From contig NW_024468909.1 in the NCBI RefSeq assembly GCF_011745365.1, positions 3,968,001 to 4,032,000 on the forward strand: DNA of 64,000 bases. The letters run 5' to 3'. Under the pieces are notes generated by a model. The model was not told the origin of the DNA. It saw only the letters and a program-made list of their open reading frames with translations, and ran no database searches. Positions 47,301 through 58,731 of this stretch are shown one piece after another (the first letter of the stretch is position 1; the number at the start of each line of letters is the position of its first letter). This DNA comes from Cryphonectria parasitica EP155 (lineage: Eukaryota; Ascomycota; Sordariomycetes; Diaporthales; Cryphonectriaceae). The position numbers and the translations under genes were made by a program.

Positions 47301-50300
47301 GGGAGCGGAGGCGCTCTCCACGACGGGTTGGATCAGAATCCAGACCCAAGGCTAGTGTAGTATGAGAAACGAAGGAGACCTGGCTGCATGTGCTGCATGG
47401 CTGTATGGTGAGCAAACAATCTACGACTGGGTTTATGAGTCCAGACACTTGTCTTGAGAGAAGAAAAGCCAGCACACGCCAGTTGAGTATTGTGATCCGC
47501 AGTGCCTGCAAGCCAGCCAGCTCAGACGGCCAGGAATGTGGAGAAACATTTGCCCTGCTGCTGCTTCTTCTGCTGCTTCTTCTGCTGCTTCTTCTGCTGC
47601 CGCTGCTTGGAGTACAATTCTACAGTATGTGTACATAACATAGTATGTACAGTAATGTAGTTCAGCCTGGCGCATGAACTGTCATGCATTTCATGCCAAT
47701 GGTCCTGAAAGAAGAAAGGTTGGTCGTCATGGTGGTGGTGAACCCCCCCAGTAGTGGTGTTCAGTGCCTTGTATAGTATGAAGTAGCGTGTGTTTCGAAG
47801 TCCAGCACATCCTGGCCTCCTTTCCCCTCTTTGATGCAACGCTCTTCGGAAAGCCCCGCAGTTTTGGTGGGCATTTACATAGTAGACGGTTCAGGGCCTT
47901 GAGGCTTGGTTGGGGCCCGCAGGCCTGGAGAGGGAGGGGGGGGGGGCGATCTGGCATCTGCAGCTGGGAGGTAAAATTCCCGGTAGCAGACTGCAAGTGC
48001 CCTGCGAGGGGTGCGTGGATCCTCTACCGTTGCAGCGTATGCCCATGTCCCCCCTGCCCCCCCCCGGCCCACAAGGGGAGAATGGCGCAGGTACCGAAGG
48101 GGTAATAGTAGAGGAGGGGAGGGGAGGGGCCCATTTAGAACCATTAATCAGTTACAACGCAACTGGACACGCATCCATCTCATCCACCTAACTTAATTTA
48201 CTATCGTGGTATGACTTTGATCATACTGTAGTACTATGTAAATATGTGTTTTGCACTTTACAATATTCATATGTGAGTCTCCTACAAAAGGGACAAGGGA
48301 AAGGGAAAAAGCGGGTGCCTTTTTGGCGGTCATAAGACCAACCAAAACTAATGAGTTATACATAGAAAGAAACATGAAAAATAGGATCGTTCTTCGTAGG
48401 AGCGAACGGCTCGTTTACCTGTCTGACCTGAACCTGAAGGCCCAGACCCGCAAAGCAAACGACCTGCCGGGCCCTCCGGGGTTCTATTTCAAGCGCTGAC
48501 AGTTGTTCGGCCCACGAGAATGTCGGGAAGCCAGTTGTTAGCCAGCCAGCCTTGTCTACTACGGGCAGAATAGAGTAACTCCTCTCTTTGAGAGACCAGA
48601 GGCCTGCAGAGCCGGGATGCAGTGGTGACGACGGTGGAGAGTCAACTTTGTTCTACCTTTTCATCGCATCATAGTACATGTTACGTACCATAGTAATATG
48701 GTCTCCTCAGGCAATATTGGCGGCCATTCCTAGGGGTCGCGGCCCTTTCCCCGCCCTTGTGTGATGTGCGACATTGAGGTGAAACATGGCCAATTGACGC
48801 TCGGACGAACCCTCCTCTTGTCACAACACGATGACGCCTCATCGGAGTCACTCCTTACTGTTTGGGTTGGTTTGCTTGGTGACATGGAGGGGGGTCGGTC
48901 TCAACAAGGAACGGGACGAGATTCAACTGCCTCTTGATCTTTCAATAATTCATGCACATTTCGTTGCGCCACATCTCGTGTGTTGCGCCGAGTCTGCTGG
49001 CCATGCTCTCTAGAGTACTAGGGCAAGCTACGGCTGGGGTCTCGACATCAGGTGGGTGGTTGGCTTCGTGATACAATCCACGCGCCCAGGCTGATTGCTT
49101 GCTCGCCCGCCAGCTCACTCACCTGCCCACAGCAGGCAGAGAGGGAGACAGAGCGTGCATGCACCGTGCTCTCTTTGTGCCTGCGCGAGTTTGTCGAATG
49201 ATCACACGAGCACCGTTTCGTGTACCTCCGCCTCCTGTGCACACCGGTGGTGATCTTCCTCGTGGCAGGTTCCCCCGCCCCTTGAATTTTCCTACTGTGT
49301 GTATATCGACGAGCCCGGTTTTCGGTGCTGCTAGTGACACATGTCGTGCTAAACAAAGGGCTTTGTGAGACGTGCAAGGGGTCGCTTTCGGCTGCAGGTG
49401 CCCGATAGTGGCGAAGACAAGATCGCGGACTCATAACGTGGCAGCCCAGCCTCACCGTAGACTAGTGAGGTAGATATGACGGGAGCTCAGGTATGGGATC
49501 TCAAGGTTGCCCCCGTTAGCAAGTTGTTGAGGTAGCTCACCTTTTGAACACACGAATGACGTGGCTGCTGGCCACGAGAATGTTGCATCTGGTTGCCTGG
49601 CTTTTCGACTCTCCTCGGGGTGATTTCCACCTGCCTTGTGGCGCAAGAATGGTATGCTCAATGGGCGCAGGTAACAGTAATCGAGGGGTTCTTCCTAGCT
49701 ACAGCCAGCAATGCCACCATCCTTGGGATAGCTGCACCCTTTTGGGATTGCCGTCGACGGATTGAATGAATTAAAGGCTTCGGAAGTATGATACGAGTCT
49801 GTCTCGGATGAGAGAAAGTCTGGATCTGCCGACGCCTAGACACTCGAGAAGGCGTTTCTGCAAGTGATGGCCACTCCTCTTCGAAGCAGGCGAACGATAT
49901 GATTGTAGTAGGCACCATGCAGTAATGGTATGTGCCAGAACCAGGTTGCAAGCCACTGTGTCGTGTCCTGGATTCACCAAAACGCCTCACCCAACGATAT
50001 GACCGTCGTAAACAAATTGCCGTGAACGTGTATGGGGGGTGACGCTTCATCACTGAACGACGAGGAGGACGAGAGACCACCACCGTATAGTATGACACGT
50101 ATAGGCACGGATAAACGGATGCGGTGCTTGCTGATTTTTCTGTGTTTCTTTCTTTTGTGGGGGCGATGAGAGAAATGAGAAAAGAGAAAGGACAAAAGCT
50201 CCATGAGGAGATAACAGGCGTCTGCCCCCCCCAAAAATCATCACGATTCCGGCGCTTCGTCTATCGTGATCATTGGTGGTGGTGTCGCTTCCTTCCTCGG

Positions 50301-51557
50301 TGACGGATGACAACTTCGCTCTGCTACTCGGACAAAGAAAGCAAAGGAAAGACACAAAGAGGCAAGTGAAAACAATAAACAACAGCAGACGTCTCGAGAT
50401 CCTCGATGCAATAGCCCCCAGGGTGAGGAGTAAAAAACCAGGGCTGTCCAAATTGGAGGATCCACCCTGGCGGGATCGAGGCTGGTGATTGGCGGTCTGT
50501 TTACTGAAGATTGAAATTGAGCGCGGGTAGAGCTCAGGGGTGGCAGCAAATCAGCGAGCTCGGTCTCGAGGATTTCTTCTCCACAGCGTGCTTTGGCGCC
50601 GTTGTGATCCCCATCTCGACCTGCATTGGGCCTGCATCCGTCGACGCATCCTCGCTCCTGCTGCCCTGCAACCTGCAGGCTCATCGTTGCATTCGGTGGC
50701 TTGTCGACTTTCCCCCGTTCTCCCACTCTCCTTTCTCGTATCCATCTTTCATTTTGGATTGGAGCCGCCCGTGGCTGCACTGTCCCGTCCAATCCAGTCC
50801 GGTCCTGGTTCCTTCCTTCCTGTGCAAGGCCTCGTCGTTCGTTATTCCTTCCCTTTCCCTCCTCCTCCTCTTTCCTTTCTCCCCTTCTCTTTTCCTTTTC
50901 CTTTCACCACCTGGTCCATCGCTGCCGGCGTCGTCAATATCACCAGCCCTCTTTCGTTCCTTCTGCACAACCAAGATACTGCTCGTACACTCCTTTATAC
51001 GAGCGTGTCGATAGCCCTCACTCACTCACTCACTCATACTTCACACACAGACTTTTGTCTTTCTCTACACCCTGGCTCCGACTTCATTCTTTCAGTCGAG
51101 CCCGTCCTCTCATTTGTTCCTCGTCTTTTCTGGTTTGCAGGCTCGCCCGTGCGTATAAAACGCCGGACTACTAGTAATACTTAGTGAATATTGCTCTGTC
51201 TCCTACCACCACGAGGTCCATTTTCTGCAGAGGTAGGTGAAGCTTTCATCCCAAGATATCCATCCTATCAGCAGCCTGTTGTTTCTTTGTTTCTTTTTAA
51301 AGTTTGATCTAGGTTGGGGGAGAAAGATCGAAACCATAACTGACCGATGATCACATAGGCTCGATCATTTCCAGGCAACCCCTCGATCGTCATCCTATCC
51401 ACCGTCAATCCCAGATATCGAGGATCTACCAGCAGCTTGCGGTTGCTCAAAAGAAAAACAAAAACCGAGACACTCATTTTATATTGCACCTAATAAAAAG
51501 CAATATAGCTCCGGCACAACACACACTCACATTCACACGCCATTATCAATCTTCATC
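44365..51557. other. Gene-poor region, 7.2 kb
   Basis: This is the largest gap in the window. Open frames up to 214 codons (50540-51184) are pyrimidine-driven and lack families. It holds a trinucleotide repeat at 47555-47606, a T run near 46580-46600, C and G homopolymers near 47936-47946, a long pyrimidine tract at 50830-50910, an ACTC repeat near 51015-51036 and a TATAAA at 51154-51159 that could serve the downstream gene. Long leaders of the flanking genes may account for part of it. Confidence 0.5.
47555..47606. repeat. Microsatellite, 12-bp unit of CTG/CTT triplets
   Basis: The unit CTGCTGCTTCTT is repeated about four times. On the minus strand it would read as Gln/Lys triplets, but no gene frame uses it. 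Confidence 0.8.
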
Positions 51558-52139
51558 ATGCCTGCTATCCTTGGACAACCCCTCCAGGCCCGTGCCCCAA
51601 TCAAGGTCACCCGTGGGGCCGACGATACCGGCAACACCAGCGTCATCAACCTGCTGGTCATCGTCCTGGCCGTCATCGTCGGCCTCGGCCTCGTTCTCCT
51701 GGGAATCCTGCTGGTGCTGAAGAGGGTCAGGCGTCAGAGGACGCAGGCGGCTAGCCCGCCCCGGTACAACGATGTCATTCACGAGAACAAGAATCACCAC
51801 CATCTCACCATCGAGACAAAGGACGGCCGCTCCAGTGTCATACTCTACAACAAGGATGGCCGCCCCATGCTAGCAAACCCCAACTCGCCGCCTCACTCTC
51901 CTGACAACGTCCCCGAGATTCACATCACTTTCCCCGACGAGGAGGACAGCGCCAGCGGCAAGCGCAAGTCGGGTCGGGTCGTGGTCGTCCGTGTCGGTGA
52001 CAATGCTGCTGTCGGTCTGGAGCCCCTGGACGAGGACCAGCTACCCGCGTACGAGAAGAACAACAACTCGCACTTCTACTCGATCGACATGGACGATATC
52101 GGTGGCCTGAGGGAGAAGGAGCGCGAGGACTACCACTAG
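51558..52139 (+). CDS. Single-pass membrane protein with PPxY motif
   Basis: Unrecognised conserved-looking protein of 193 residues. There is no cleavable signal peptide; one strong membrane segment lies at about residues 28-53 (INLLVIVLAVIVGLGLVLLG), followed at once by a basic stop-transfer stretch (KRVRRQR), which predicts a cytosolic C-terminal tail of about 135 residues. The tail begins with SPPRYNDV, a PPxY motif of the kind bound by WW domains of Rsp5/NEDD4 ubiquitin ligases, and carries a second, weaker LPAYE motif near residue 166. It ends acidic and polar. The layout is like small Rsp5 adaptors that sort membrane proteins, but the family cannot be named. A TATAAA about 400 nt upstream is a possible promoter. 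Confidence 0.75.
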   Translation: MPAILGQPLQARAPIKVTRGADDTGNTSVINLLVIVLAVIVGLGLVLLGILLVLKRVRRQRTQAASPPRYNDVIHENKNHHHLTIETKDGRSSVILYNKDGRPMLANPNSPPHSPDNVPEIHITFPDEEDSASGKRKSGRVVVVRVGDNAAVGLEPLDEDQLPAYEKNNNSHFYSIDMDDIGGLREKEREDYH

Positions 52140-53310
52140 AGATGAGCGGGTGCAAACCTCGAGCACCGCCGCTCGAGATTTCCCCAGTCATCACAACAAT
52201 CCGCCGCCTTCTCTCTTTATTTCTTATTCACGACCTACTCATATCCGTGCTGGGGGCTTTGCGACTGGAGGGAAAGCCTTCACATTGTAACGACTTTTGA
52301 TACCGTATTTCGATGGGGATTGGAGTTTGGAGAGATGCCCGAGTTTTGCTGCCTGCAGCCGAGATACCCTGCACGAGCTTCACCTTCATCCTGTCGACCA
52401 GTTGACCGCATTCTCCTTCGTCTTTTGGGGCGGCGCTTGTGCCAAGTTGGTGGGGGGGTGGTGGTGGTGGGAAAGGGGAGGGGGAGGACGTGTGCCAGCA
52501 AGGAAGATGAGCTGTGGTGTGGTCCACCAACAACAACATCAATGAATCTCCCGCACCCAGGCAGGCGCCCGAAGTGTTCGCGACGGTTCTACCTCGCTCA
52601 TTACCATGGCTGTCTTGTTCACGGCTCGGCATTGCATCCTTTGCATCCCGTAAGGCTTCTGGATGCGGGAGGACGAATTCCATGACAAAAGCGAGCATCT
52701 GTTAGCATCGTTTTCCCCGTTCAATCATTTTGACTAGTGTGGAGTTTGTACATTCTCAATATTGTATAATCATTATTATCAGAAACCCTAGACCAACAAA
52801 GCGTCTGCCCTTTTCTACTCTTTGAGCAGTGCTCCCCTTCTAGGTTATTGATCAAATTGGATTTGGTAAATGAAAACTTTCGCATCTCCCCTGTCCCTCT
52901 TTTGTGCGCAGTGCTTCATGCTGTGTTCACTAGATACCCTTCAGTCTTACCATCTCGTGTCTTGTATCACAGTCTAGAACAACGGTTTCCTTAGTGAACC
53001 CAAAACTTGAGACGAACCCTTCCGCCGCTACCGCACATGGGTGTTACTAGGTGGAGGCTTGTAGGGGGGCACATCGTGGCAACTCTCTCTCCCCAGTTGC
53101 GGGCGAAATTCCCCGATACGAGATTGCTGACCGAGTCAAACAACCGTTTATTGACAGGTAGCGAATAAAATAGTCTAGGTCGGCTCACCCCCAGCTGATA
53201 CTTGGCTCGTTATAACTTCTCTGTCTTTTTTTCTTCTCCTTCTTTCTTTTCACTCTCAAATGAGTAGAGACGTATAGTATGCGGCGGAACGGAATTCTTT
53301 GTCATTGTTG

Positions 53311-53360
<50 letters not shown>

Positions 53361-55024
53361 ATTGTATGGAAAGGAACTTCCAGGGAAATTACTAGAAGGA
53401 GGAGAAAGTAGATGAAGACGAATGGGTTAGACTGTACGGTGGAAAGGCCTGTTGTCCCCCTGGGCCCGGGGGGGGGGGCCTCTTTCACTATACTTTACCC
53501 TGTCTATAGACAGACTTACCCCTTTGATAGAGACACGAGCAGCAAACAATAAGAATGCCGAAACTAAATTCCCACAAGATAACAACACCGCCACACAGAA
53601 ACAGCCAAAAAGAATACACTATTTTTTTTAATAAAAAAAAAAAAAAAGGAATTTCTCTTGAAAACGCACTCACAGCCCTGTGTATATGCATGACAAAAAT
53701 CAGACAACCAACGTAACCACCATGACCCCATGGAGACTCAAGAGCACGAGAAAAGTCAAAAGTTCCAATTGTTCAACTCGAGCACCGTTGGGTCATATCT
53801 CTCTCAAGGTAGCTTCCTGCTTGATGTCGATATTACACATTCGAGCAATATAAGGATAGCCATCCCTAATACAAGCTGAGAATAATGCCATCCATATAGA
53901 ACGTCTAGAACTCGCATGATAGACCTTGATTGTCCTATAATCTAGCCTCGGTGTCAGACATCTGAATCGCCGGCGGCTAAGTTGGTATGAGGAGGCGGAC
54001 TACGCGTCAGGGTGATGTGGCCGTCAGGTCTGCGTTTCGGAAGAAAGCTGGAGCAGCTATTCGAGGCTGCATAAAGACAAAAGAAGTCGGACCTCTCTTC
54101 CTATGTGACCGAGAGAACATGCCTTTAATCATCCACGAGTAGATGCCTAGGGTATCATCATTGAGCTATCCCATTTGCCACATCGAGGGCCGCGAGGCTA
54201 TAGAACATTACACTTCCAACATTTCCCTCCATCTCCGTCAGCATGCTCCTTCAGAGATTCCCCTACCTAGATAGTCGGGCCTGGCATACCAAACTGAAGA
54301 TCTCTATTGAGCTATACTATACACCCGTCACCATACCCCGCTATGACACCTATTGCGCAGTCTCCGAGATCTGGGCCAGTATTATGGTCACATAAGCCTG
54401 GTATGAACCTTGTACAATATCAAGGCCTCGCTGCAGCACCAAGATACGTTTCTCTAGGGAAAGGACCGTCTCGTTACGCAATAAAAGGTGGGCCTTCGTG
54501 TAGCCGTCTCATGAGCCGACGGAGGGCTGCACGACCTCGCCAACGTACCACAGTCTGCCGAGGCGAGCAAAAGCGTAGAGACGCTTATGCTGCAGCAGAT
54601 GGGGGATACCAGCCACAGCTAGCTGTAATAGAGAAGCCGGGACTTTGCGAAGGTAGAAAGCCCCCACATGCATAAGTCTAGAAGCCATTGGGAGGTGCCA
54701 AGATCAAAATAATAGGCTATCCCTTCGAGGTGTCAGACATGGGCCAAAGCGAGTAGTATGGAGAAAATTCCATTGTACTTACCTTGGCCATAGATCATGG
54801 GGGAACTGAATGATATGCATCGCCCTGGATTCGACCAGACCGATCATCACATGCGTGTGCTGGTCAAGTCCGGTTGTCTTCCAGAGTGCCTTTTGTTTGT
54901 TCTTTTCCTTTACAGGTCTTTCTAAATGCTGACTCCAGAAAAGAGTCGCCAAGATTGTGAAAGTAAGTGGTATCATATCTAGATGTGTTGAGAATAAAGT
55001 CGTGCAAAAGGAGAAGAAAAATTA
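52140..55024. other. Gene-poor region, 2.9 kb
   Basis: This contains 3' flanks of two genes that converge on it. It holds the GT repeat at 53315-53358 and A and T runs near 53622-53647. Frames of up to 156 codons (minus strand, 52228-52698) show no family. No RNA gene seen. Confidence 0.5.
53315..53358. repeat. (GT)22 microsatellite
   Basis: An uninterrupted GT dinucleotide tract of about 44 bases. Confidence 0.9.
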
Positions 55025-58000
55025 TCATATAATCGAGTCGATATCTGGGAAGGGCAACGTCTTGCCCCCTGCCCTGTGATAGAAGCCCGGATGGTCGTCA
55101 CGACCTAGACTAGGTCCAAGGATAGAGGCTGTGTAGGTATGCTGATTCGTGTTCGTGGGAGGCGGTGGCGGCGGGAATGCTGAGGGCGTGTTATGATATG
55201 TGCCCAGGGGGTTGGACAAGGACCCAGCACGGGCATACACTGGCTGCTGAACAAACGCTTGACTCTCTGGTGGCTGAGCCGTCGCGAGCGCAGGCATTAC
55301 GGGAGATTGTTGCGGAATGGCCAGCGTACCGGGCGCGGCCTGACCGTTTCGTGCTTCCGCGAGCCAGACCGGGATATCAGGTCTCTGAGAAGTCCCTGCG
55401 CTGCCGGTACCAGCCGAAGAGGGCACCGAAGACAAGCCTGACGGTTGCCTTCTCTGACGTAGGAGGACATCTGCTCCGGACCTGTTGCGGTGTTTGTCTC
55501 GTTCCTCGTAATCCGGAGGTGCGATCGCTTGTTCGAGCATATAATGCGGGCCTGGCAGCCGAACATTCTCTGGTGGTTTCCTGGCCGGCATTCTGACAAG
55601 ACGACTGGGGATCAGCAGAAGAAAGACAAGGTGGGGCACGAGCAACATAGTCCATTCCGAGAAAGAGAGAGAGGAACGTACCCAATAGTCTCCCTTGGAT
55701 TGTCGTAAGGAGTGCCCTGTTGGATGCCATCAACGGCAAGTCGAAGGTCACGCGTCTTTTCAGTTCCGCTTGTTAGCACCTCCTTGGACACATCTGGCGA
55801 CAACAGCCTCTGTAGACTCACGTGGTTTTCAATGGTGGCTGGGAAGAAAACAGCGAAGGCGTCAAAGAGTTTCATGTTGGACTGTATCAGCGCAGCAAGG
55901 GTGTCGTCGTTGACAACTTCCTGCCGTATAAGTGGCGCTGAACTGCCTTCCACTAGATTGTCGTAGAGACGGTGCTGTCTCGCAGCCAGAAGTATCTTTG
56001 TGACTTGAATAATGTGGACAATCTATCATCAGATCGGACATGAGCCTGTCAGCTGTTGTACCCGTGGCAGCCATGTCCAGCTTCGAATTTGAGGGAGGCA
56101 TACCAATGTCTGATCAACTGTGAGAAGCCTTTCCCTCCCGTCGACCCACGGCTTCTGATCAGCAACTGCCTGGCCGCATCGCCAGAACCGCGAGAGGCAG
56201 ATGGCATATCCAACCGCCTGCTTCTGTGATGATACCACAAAGTCTGAAGGCAGCTGCTTCGCGATCTCTGCGCTCGCCTGTTCCCGCAGACCCGGCACCG
56301 AGAACCTGTACAGGTCGATGTAGAGCTCCCAGAACGTGGTGTACAGCATGACGAAGCTTCCGCGCTGTGGCGAGTTGAACCAGCGCTGGACGGTGCCTAT
56401 GTCTGAGACCTTGAGGTATTCCGGTAGGCTCTGGCTGAAAGTGAGGAGCATCTGCTGCAGCTTGCTGACCTGGTTCAGAAATTGTGAAGGCTCAAGCTGG
56501 GCTGGGCGGGGATGGCGCGTTGGGGGATCCGCCAGCCTTTTCGTGACCCCGAGGATGTGATGTTTTGCCCTGTGAAGGTGTATGTGGTACACGCACAGTG
56601 GTGTCTGCCCGGGCCGGGTCTGTCCGAGTGTGGGCGTGGCCATCGTCATGTCGCCTTCTGCGGGAAACTCGCTATCGGTGGCAGGAAACTTGAGGTGCAT
56701 CACCTCGTCCCGCAGGATGAGATGCTCATCAAAACCGCTCGCCAGATAGCGATCCAGCTTCCAGATGGTCCAGACGGCACGGCGAATGATCTCTTGTTTG
56801 ATAGGCGTGTCGACAGCGCCATCCCAGTTCATCTGCAGAGCAGTGATGAGACGCCCAGCAAGACCCATATACATCCAGACTTTCCCCATCTGAGATTCTA
56901 CCCAGAAGTGACAGATCGTAAGAAGGAGGATGAGGAGGTTCTCAAGTCCATCGCCACCCCTGAGAAACGTGCTGATCTGCTGTAAGATGTACTGGTCGAC
57001 GTCCTCGGCACATTTTTCAGCGAACAAAGGCAGGCTTCTAGATCCCGGGATGAGGAATCTGGCCGTCATCGCACATACGCACCGAACGATGTGTGGGCTA
57101 AGCGTCTTGTCGTGGATTCCCTGATACGTCTGTCCTGGGTGGAAGATGCTCATAAGGGGCAGTCTGCCCCAGGTCTCAAACCAAACATCGAAATGTCTCG
57201 AGAGCAGGTCTACACGGGCAAGAATGTCTCTGCGCAGTGAGAAAGTTAGAAGGAGCGAGGAGAGATGAGAAAATACGAGAGGAAGGTTGCAAAGATCGGG
57301 TCAGAGATTTAAGGGAGCGCACGCAGGAGCGGGTTGCCACTAGCTCATGCTCGAAGAGCACAACATATACTTACTCGGAATTCAAGACACTTCCAAGCGA
57401 AGGTTTTCGGTTTGCGTCCGTCAGGCCAGGAGACACACTCGATGCGCTGGGCGAGATGAGCTGCTTGGCCTCAGCACTGACAACAGACGGCAGCGACCGA
57501 GAGGCGACATTCTGGACCGGGTTTAAAGGCGTGGTGGGGGAGGCGCTCGCGCCCGGAGCCGCAGTGAACTTCCTCCTGGAGACCTTGTACTCGCAGTTGA
57601 GGCCATTCTCCAAGCATCTCCTACATTTGGGAAACTCTCCGGAGCACTTGGTCTTGTGCGAGTGACAAGCCTCACAGGCACGTTGAGCGCGTTTCCGACG
57701 AGTGCCGGCTTCAGTAAGGTCTTGAGTTGGAGTCACTCGTGAGACTTTCAGGGATAAGTCAGGTTAACTGAGGAACACTGCTGTACAACATCACATGTCG
57801 GCTGTGTGTGACATGATCTGAATTCGATGACGCGCACAAGGCTGACACCCATGATGAGGATACTGGTGGGAAGGGGCTGGTGTACTGAAGGGTTGATTAT
57901 GATAATATGAAAATATAAGAGAGGGAAGGGTGAGAAGAGCTTGAAGGTAGCAGATATAAGGGAGGTGACCGAGGGTAACACTGCATGAGGAGCGGATGGA

Positions 58001-58731
58001 GGTGGTGAATAGGTGCCATGGTCACACACACCCCACACTCCGTCTCTCCATCTCTTTCTCTGAGTACAACAGGGACACATAGAAACAGAAAACGTCTTGC
58101 TCACCTTTCTCGCCGTCGTCTGCGACGAAACCGCATCTTATATTGGCTTTGGCACATTTCTCACAAGGTGCACCGTGCTGATTCGCTGGCCTTCCAGAGC
58201 ATTTGATCTAGGCGATGAGCCATTCCTCGTCAGCCAGGCACGGCCACACAAAATATGTTTGGATGGAGGGGGGAAAGGAGGCAATGCGCAGGGAGACTGA
58301 ATGCATGCGTGGGCCATTGCCCCTGGGCGTAGATTTGTGATGGAGACGACATTGCCCGAGGGGTTTTTTGGTTTTTTTTAATGCTTTTTGTTGGTTTGGA
58401 CAGTATAGTAACGGTCTTACAACAGGCGATCAACCACACGTGCATTCACTCGGCGCGCCATGCCGGACCAGACAATCGGGGATGGTGACGCAGTAGCGGG
58501 CATTCGCGTGCTTCTCTCTTGTCCCCTTACCTTTCGTAGTCTGCAGGTCGAACAGCTATCATTCGAGCCGGCCAGCCGAGGCCGCTTCTGGGCGGGCTGT
58601 TGGATCGTTGGCGGCTCATGTTGGTGCTGGTGCTGGTGCGGGCGGTGGTGCTGATGAAGGGGCGGGCTCGAGCTGGATGTCGCGATGCTGCCGCCGGCTG
58701 TCGCTGCGAGCGCGGACGCGGGCGTATCCAT
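55025..58731 (-). CDS. Transcription factor with two tandem Zn2Cys6 clusters
   Basis: Six exons (58731-58531, 58207-58105, 57744-57375, 57229-56104, 56022-55682, 55604-55025) join without a phase conflict to 906 residues. After a His/Gln-rich start, cluster 1 has Cys60, 63, 70, 82, 85 and 92 (C-x2-C-x6-C-x11-C-x2-C-x6-C), split by an intron after CRLRK. Cluster 2 has Cys125, 128, 135, 142, 145 and 152 (spacing 2-6-6-2-6). Both are complete. The regulatory fungal TF domain follows (WFETWGRLPLMSIFHPGQTY near 240, then helical segments such as AVWTIWKLDRYLASG). The C-terminus is Pro/Gln-rich. The exon bearing cluster 2 has no in-frame ATG before an upstream stop, so it cannot begin the gene. The acceptor of exon 3 (GAAAG) follows a CTGAC branch site but is purine-rich; two alternative acceptors keep the same phase. 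Target genes are unknown. Confidence 0.8.

Noticed and set aside
47522..47839. 105-codon minus-strand frame with Gln/Lys repeat
   Set aside because: Produced by the CTG/CTT microsatellite; no domain or splice context.
50540..51184. 214-codon plus-strand open frame
   Set aside because: Composition follows a pyrimidine tract (Ser/Phe/Pro/Leu-rich in all three frames); no domain; lies in the leader region of the membrane protein gene.
53281..53360. Tandem repeats as a CRISPR array
   Set aside because: It is an uninterrupted GT microsatellite; no spaced direct repeats occur anywhere in this eukaryotic window.
57371..57736. Cluster-2 exon as the start of a separate Zn2Cys6 gene
   Set aside because: The frame opens with GTG, there is no in-frame ATG before an upstream TAA, and joining to the cluster-1 exons keeps phase through to the final stop.
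58417..58731. Cluster-1 exon as a separate short protein ending at 58417
   Set aside because: Reading past 58531 leaves the zinc cluster incomplete; the GTAAGG donor and the IKC acceptor exon at 58207 complete it exactly.
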